This document shows positions 5,672-8,367 of a stretch of DNA of 8,367 bases, one piece after another (positions within the stretch are counted from its first letter, which is position 1; each line of letters opens with the position of its first letter). The stretch is taken from positions 1 through 8,367 of the forward strand of contig JAUVQL010000033.1 of NCBI GenBank assembly GCA_030598165.1, written 5' to 3'. The DNA comes from Acidobacteriota bacterium (GTDB lineage Bacteria > Acidobacteriota > Vicinamibacteria > Marinacidobacterales > SMYC01). The notes under the pieces were generated by a model that saw only the letters and a list, made by a program, of their open reading frames with translations, did no database searches and was not told the DNA's origin. A program made the translations under genes and the position numbers.

Positions 5672-6262
5672 TCAGTGAACTTGGTTCGAATTGGTGACCA
5701 GTAACACTCCCTCACGTCTCAGTAGATCCGCACATCTCTCGCTACCCGTGCGAAGCCATTTCTCATAGAGTCTCAGAAGTCCTCTGTTGTTCGTCATCGA
5801 GCTAATCTCACTCACCTCGCTTAGGACATCGGCGAACTGAGCGAACTTATCGGACAGCTCCTTGAAGACCACCGACACGGACGGTCGTCGGCTCGAACGT
5901 CCAAGCATCCCGTAGGCGCATCCGCCAATTTGCGCGTAGTAACTTGGGTCCACAGGTTTTCCCATCAGGCTGTCCGAGAAAAAGCCTGAGATAAACAGTG
6001 AAAGGTCTCCTGTCATCTTGAACAGTGCCGACTTTCGTCTGCCATTCGCCTCGAGGGCCCGACAAAAAATCTCGGCGAGCTGAGGGTCTTCCCCCACGCC
6101 CAGCTCTGCGCAGAGACAGTCCCGTCGCAAGAATGTCTCCAACAAGTTCACGAGATAGTAGGAAGACAGGGGGCTCGATGAGACTTTTTGTCTCCGCAAC
6201 GCCTTTTCGATGAGCTCTTTAAAGTACTCGGCTGCCGTCTGGTCTTGAACGAGTTGGTCCAT
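5672..6262 (-). CDS. Conserved-looking protein of unknown function (196 residues)
   Basis: I cannot assign a function. The protein is soluble-looking, mostly helical and without a signal peptide. Segments: AEYFKELIEKALRRQKVSSS (11-30), SSYYLVNLLETFLRR (33-47), LFKMTGDLSLFISGFFSDSL (80-99), DPSYYAQIGGCAYGML (105-120), a middle helix FKELSDKFAQFADVLSEVSE (133-152) and LLRLYEKWLRTGSERCADLLRREGV (162-186). Dense aromatic, Asp and Gly positions suggest a constrained fold and probably a conserved family. The ATG at 6260-6262 is chosen because TAGGAG lies eight bases upstream. The frame is open to a TTG at 6343 that has no such site. It lies downstream of the GspE/PilB-type gene, in the same orientation, after a 341-base gap full of repeats, so it probably has its own promoter. 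Any tie to pili is only suggested by position. Confidence 0.85.
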   Translation of the reverse strand: MDQLVQDQTAAEYFKELIEKALRRQKVSSSPLSSYYLVNLLETFLRRDCLCAELGVGEDPQLAEIFCRALEANGRRKSALFKMTGDLSLFISGFFSDSLMGKPVDPSYYAQIGGCAYGMLGRSSRRPSVSVVFKELSDKFAQFADVLSEVSEISSMTNNRGLLRLYEKWLRTGSERCADLLRREGVLLVTNSNQVH

Positions 6263-6270
6263 CGTTCTTG

Positions 6271-6289
6271 CTCCTACGCCCGAGGGCGT
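6271..6289 (-). promoter_or_regulatory. Ribosome site of the 196-residue gene directly after a small hairpin
   Basis: On the minus strand a five-base stem (ACGCC at 6285-6289 with GGCGT at 6276-6280, tetraloop CTCG) runs straight into AGGAG at 6271-6275, which is eight bases before the ATG. The clean site decides the start codon. The hairpin next to it may hold the site open or serve as a protein-binding point; this is inference. Confidence 0.5.
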
Positions 6290-6454
6290 TTCGAAAGGTA
6301 TAGCTTTGGGCTTATGTCGCCTTTGGTATCTTTTCTTAAGCAAAAATCATGCGCAAAGGCGTGCGCGCGGTTGAGGTCGAAAATGTATGTAAATGGCGGA
6401 AATGTCCGATGAGGACAACCGCTTGTCGTCCCAATAAGGAGACAAATAGACGAA

Positions 6455-6557
6455 GCCGCAAATGAACGCGAATGAACGCAAATAAAAAAGCATTCGTTGG
6501 ACTTGGCTCGATTTTTTGATTGGGTTTTATTCGCGTTAATGTGCGTTAATTCGCGGC
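6455..6557. repeat. Inverted-repeat element of about 103 bp with 10-bp sub-repeats
   Basis: The arms 6455-6487 and 6525-6557 are 33 bases each and match at 27 positions when one is reversed, with a 37-base middle. Each arm is itself three 10-base units (left: CGCAAATGAA, CGCGAATGAA, CGCAAATAAA; right, reversed: CGCGAATTAA, CGCACATTAA, CGCGAATAAA). The element begins and ends GCCGC/GCGGC. It resembles small palindromic intergenic elements without a transposase of their own. No target-site duplication is evident. Confidence 0.8.
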
Positions 6558-6562
6558 TGTCT

Positions 6563-6579
6563 GAGTTCTTGAATTCTTG
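6563..6579 (+). repeat. Gene-end octamer module, copy D (truncated)
   Basis: Only GAGTTCTT, GAATTCTT and G remain. Read in the direction of the upstream gene they are AAGAATTC then AAGAACTC, the same first two octamers in the same order as copies A and C. The copy starts 24 bases past the stop of the GspE/PilB-type gene and breaks off five bases from the right arm of the inverted-repeat element. Confidence 0.75.
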
Positions 6580-6603
6580 CTGTGAGGCAGGCCCAGATCC
6601 GAG

Positions 6604-8184
6604 TCACTCTACAAACGTCACTTTGTTGATCTCACGGAGCGTGGTAACACCGGAATAAACTTTTTGAAGAGCATTCTGGCGCAAGAAGATCATTCCCTCT
6701 TCGCGTGCCGCTTGTTTCAACTCGGACGCACTTGTGCGATCTAAAATGAGCTGCCGGATGCGATCAGAAAGCTCGAGCAGCTCGCAGATGGCGGTACGGC
6801 CACGAAAACCCGTTCCCCCACAAACGCGACATCCGGAGCCTTGGAAGAACGTTTGGTCCCGAAGCGCCTGCACGTCCAGCGCTGATTCTTCGAGAAGGCC
6901 AACATCGGGCTGTGTCTGCTTTTTGCAGGCAGAACAGATGACCCGGACGAGTCGCTGCGCCAAGACGCAATTCAAGGCCGACACAAAGTTGTAAGGCTCG
7001 ACACCCATGTGGATGAACCGTCCGATGACATCAAAGACGTTGTTGGCATGAACGGTGGTAAACACGAGATGACCAGTGAGCGCCGCCTGGACTGCAATCT
7101 TTGCCGTCTCCGGGTCACGAACCTCGCCCACCATGATCTTGTCCGGATCGTGTCTAAGCAAGGAGCGGAGCCCACGGGCGAAGGAAAGCCCTTTCTTCTC
7201 GTTGACCGGTACTTGAACCACATCCCGAATCTGATACTCGACCGGGTCTTCGATAGTAACGATCTTTTCTTGAGGTGAAGCGATCTCGGACAAGGCGGCA
7301 TAGAGAGTAGTCGTCTTGCCGCTTCCAGTGGGACCCGTTGCGAGAATCATTCCGTAGGGCTCGGCAACGTACTTTCTCAAACGTTTGAGCTCGTCCGGGG
7401 GAAAGCCAAGCAGATCCAACCGGAGTTCCTTGAACTGCTCGTGGATAGCTTCCTTGTCGAGGATGCGGATTACGGCGTCCTCGCCGAAAATGCTAGGCAT
7501 GATGGAAACACGAAAGTCAATCGTACGCCCACGAACCTTGAGCTTGAATCTTCCGTCTTGCGGCACGCGCCTCTCGGCTACGTCGAGCTCGGCCATGACT
7601 TTGATGCGGGAAATGACCGTGGATTGATGTGCTCGGTCGATGGGCTCCATGGCAGGGTACAGCACGCCATCGATCCTATACTTGAGAACCACTTCCCTGT
7701 CTTTGCTTTCGACGTGGATATCGCTTGCCCGACGCTCGACGGCATTGAGCACCAGTGAATCCACCAATTTGATAATGGGGCTCACCGCGTCACCACTCTC
7801 TTCCAGCGCCTCGACGACGCCATCCTCATCACCTACGAGCTCCAACTTCAACTGCTCGGAAGCTTCCTCGAGTAAGAAGCTACTGTTGGCATTTCTCTCG
7901 AGGATCGTCTCGATCTGGGAGCGCGGCGCCACTTCGAACGCAAGCGGTCGGCCGAGAGCGAGCTCGAGGTCGTCCAGTTCGAGATAATCACCGGGATTAG
8001 AGACCGCCACAACAAGTGCGGCATTCTCCTTGCGCAGCGGTATGAACCGATACCGATTGACGAGGTCCATTGGAATCTGTTGCCACAGGGCGACATCTTC
8101 CTGGTAGGAAGAAAGGTCGACGAACGGGTATCCGTAACGCTCAGCAACACGGCGAGCCTCTAGGGCTTCAGAGCTCGTATTCAT
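6604..8184 (-). CDS. GspE/PilB-family secretion or type IV pilus assembly ATPase
   Basis: A 526-residue hexameric motor ATPase of the kind that drives pilus or pseudopilus extension at the inner membrane. Residues 10-95 match the N-terminal MshEN/T2SSE domain (YGYPFVDLSSYQ, RYRFIPLRKE, LVVAVSNP). After a linker, the N2 domain runs from about 135 (SPIIKLVDSLVLNAVERRASDIHVE). Walker A is GPTGSGKT at 284-291, the Asp box VTIEDPVEYQ at 309-318, Walker B IMVGEVRD at 350-357 with Glu354, and the His box GHLVFTTVHAN at 371-381. A zinc site is formed by Cys417, Cys420, Cys452 and Cys455, which is seen in extension-type ATPases and not in PilT. All catalytic motifs are intact. The ATG at 8182-8184 is preceded by AAAGGG one base away and GGGGAG 12 bases away, both poorly spaced. 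No other pilus or secretion gene is in the window, so PilB and GspE cannot be told apart. Confidence 0.95.
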   Translation of the reverse strand: MNTSSEALEARRVAERYGYPFVDLSSYQEDVALWQQIPMDLVNRYRFIPLRKENAALVVAVSNPGDYLELDDLELALGRPLAFEVAPRSQIETILERNANSSFLLEEASEQLKLELVGDEDGVVEALEESGDAVSPIIKLVDSLVLNAVERRASDIHVESKDREVVLKYRIDGVLYPAMEPIDRAHQSTVISRIKVMAELDVAERRVPQDGRFKLKVRGRTIDFRVSIMPSIFGEDAVIRILDKEAIHEQFKELRLDLLGFPPDELKRLRKYVAEPYGMILATGPTGSGKTTTLYAALSEIASPQEKIVTIEDPVEYQIRDVVQVPVNEKKGLSFARGLRSLLRHDPDKIMVGEVRDPETAKIAVQAALTGHLVFTTVHANNVFDVIGRFIHMGVEPYNFVSALNCVLAQRLVRVICSACKKQTQPDVGLLEESALDVQALRDQTFFQGSGCRVCGGTGFRGRTAICELLELSDRIRQLILDRTSASELKQAAREEGMIFLRQNALQKVYSGVTTLREINKVTFVE

Positions 8185-8237
8185 GCCCTTTAATTGCTCC
8201 CCAACCGTTCAAGGATAATCCGCGACCTTTCATGCCC

Positions 8238-8267
8238 ATGCTAGCGATCCGGCCACGGGCTTGTCAA
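8238..8267 (-). promoter_or_regulatory. Sigma70-type promoter of the GspE/PilB-family gene
   Basis: On the minus strand a perfect TTGACA (8262-8267) is followed after 18 bases by TAGCAT (8238-8243), a four-of-six -10 box. RNA would start near 8231, giving a leader of about 46 bases. It is the best promoter in the window and suggests that this gene is transcribed independently of whatever lies further right. Confidence 0.65.
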
Positions 8268-8367
8268 GGCGCTCTGCCTCTAAACTGCTGAATCTATATA
8301 GCTTTGACTTTGCCGATTCCCCATGCGACAATAATTTACACGTCTACCTCCAGTCGCGAGGACTTCA

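Larger units (their letters stand above)
6263..6603. other. Gap of 341 bases between two leftward genes, mostly repeats
   Basis: From right to left this gap holds the end of octamer copy D (6563-6579), the inverted-repeat element (6455-6557), about 100 bases with small hairpins (GTCC-GATGA-GGAC near 6405-6417 and GACAA-CCGC-TTGTC near 6414-6427), and the leader of the 196-residue gene with a TATACC box at 6297-6302 (minus strand) lacking a good -35. No coding frame here has support. Confidence 0.6.

Noticed and set aside
6263..6343. Longer form of the 196-residue protein from a TTG
   Set aside because: A well-placed TAGGAG precedes the internal ATG; the upstream part is arginine/lysine-rich and shows no conserved character.
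6495..6501. Integron-type attC core (GTTGGAC fits GTTRRRY)
   Set aside because: A chance seven-base match within the middle of the palindromic element; no paired core, and the neighbouring genes are not a one-way cassette row.
8304..8336. Plus-strand promoter (TTGACT with an AT-rich downstream box)
   Set aside because: Spacing is 19-20 bases with a poor -10, and no plus-strand gene is visible before the window ends.
8336..8367. C-terminal end of another minus-strand gene (reading ...SSRLEVDV then TAA)
   Set aside because: About ten codons only; any frame can give this by chance.

Overview
The window looks like chromosomal DNA of a Gram-negative bacterium of moderately high GC. A lipoprotein of the Pal/OmpA family implies an outer membrane and peptidoglycan, and a GspE/PilB-type ATPase implies a type IV pilus or type II secretion machine. 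Class 1B dihydroorotate dehydrogenase together with these genes would fit deep lineages such as Acidobacteriota or the former Deltaproteobacteria. That placement is an impression; there is no rRNA or other marker here to settle it.

Left part (1-1200): a membrane-anchored thioredoxin-fold protein, cut by the window edge, runs leftward. Divergent from it is a Pal-like lipoprotein with an extreme proline tract (20 prolines in a row after a block of 9). Its gene ends at a strong hairpin shared with the converging pyrimidine operon.

Middle (1202-3726, minus strand): a compact late-pyrimidine operon in the order pyrK, pyrD, pyrF. PyrK and PyrD form the NAD-linked class 1B dihydroorotate dehydrogenase and their genes overlap by four bases (ATGA). 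PyrF decarboxylates OMP to UMP. No attenuator is visible in the very short leader.

Right part (3854-8184): a divergent MreB/actin-like protein with eroded nucleotide-binding motifs and an acidic insert runs rightward. A 104-residue protein of unknown function, a 196-residue conserved-looking protein of unknown function, and a GspE/PilB-family ATPase behind a good sigma70-type promoter all run leftward. The three gaps between these genes are rich in repeats.

The most striking structure is a roughly 67-bp module made of five ordered octamers (AAGAAYYC) followed by a head with a TCCGGATCCGGA palindrome. It occurs at the 3' end of all four right-hand genes, always in the same polarity relative to the gene. 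Two copies are nearly full, one is diverged and supplies the C-terminus of the 104-residue protein, and one is cut short next to a separate 103-bp inverted-repeat element. A heptamer array sits between the two convergent genes. The repeats behave like a gene-end (3' UTR or terminator-like) element or a small mobile repeat with a preference for gene ends.
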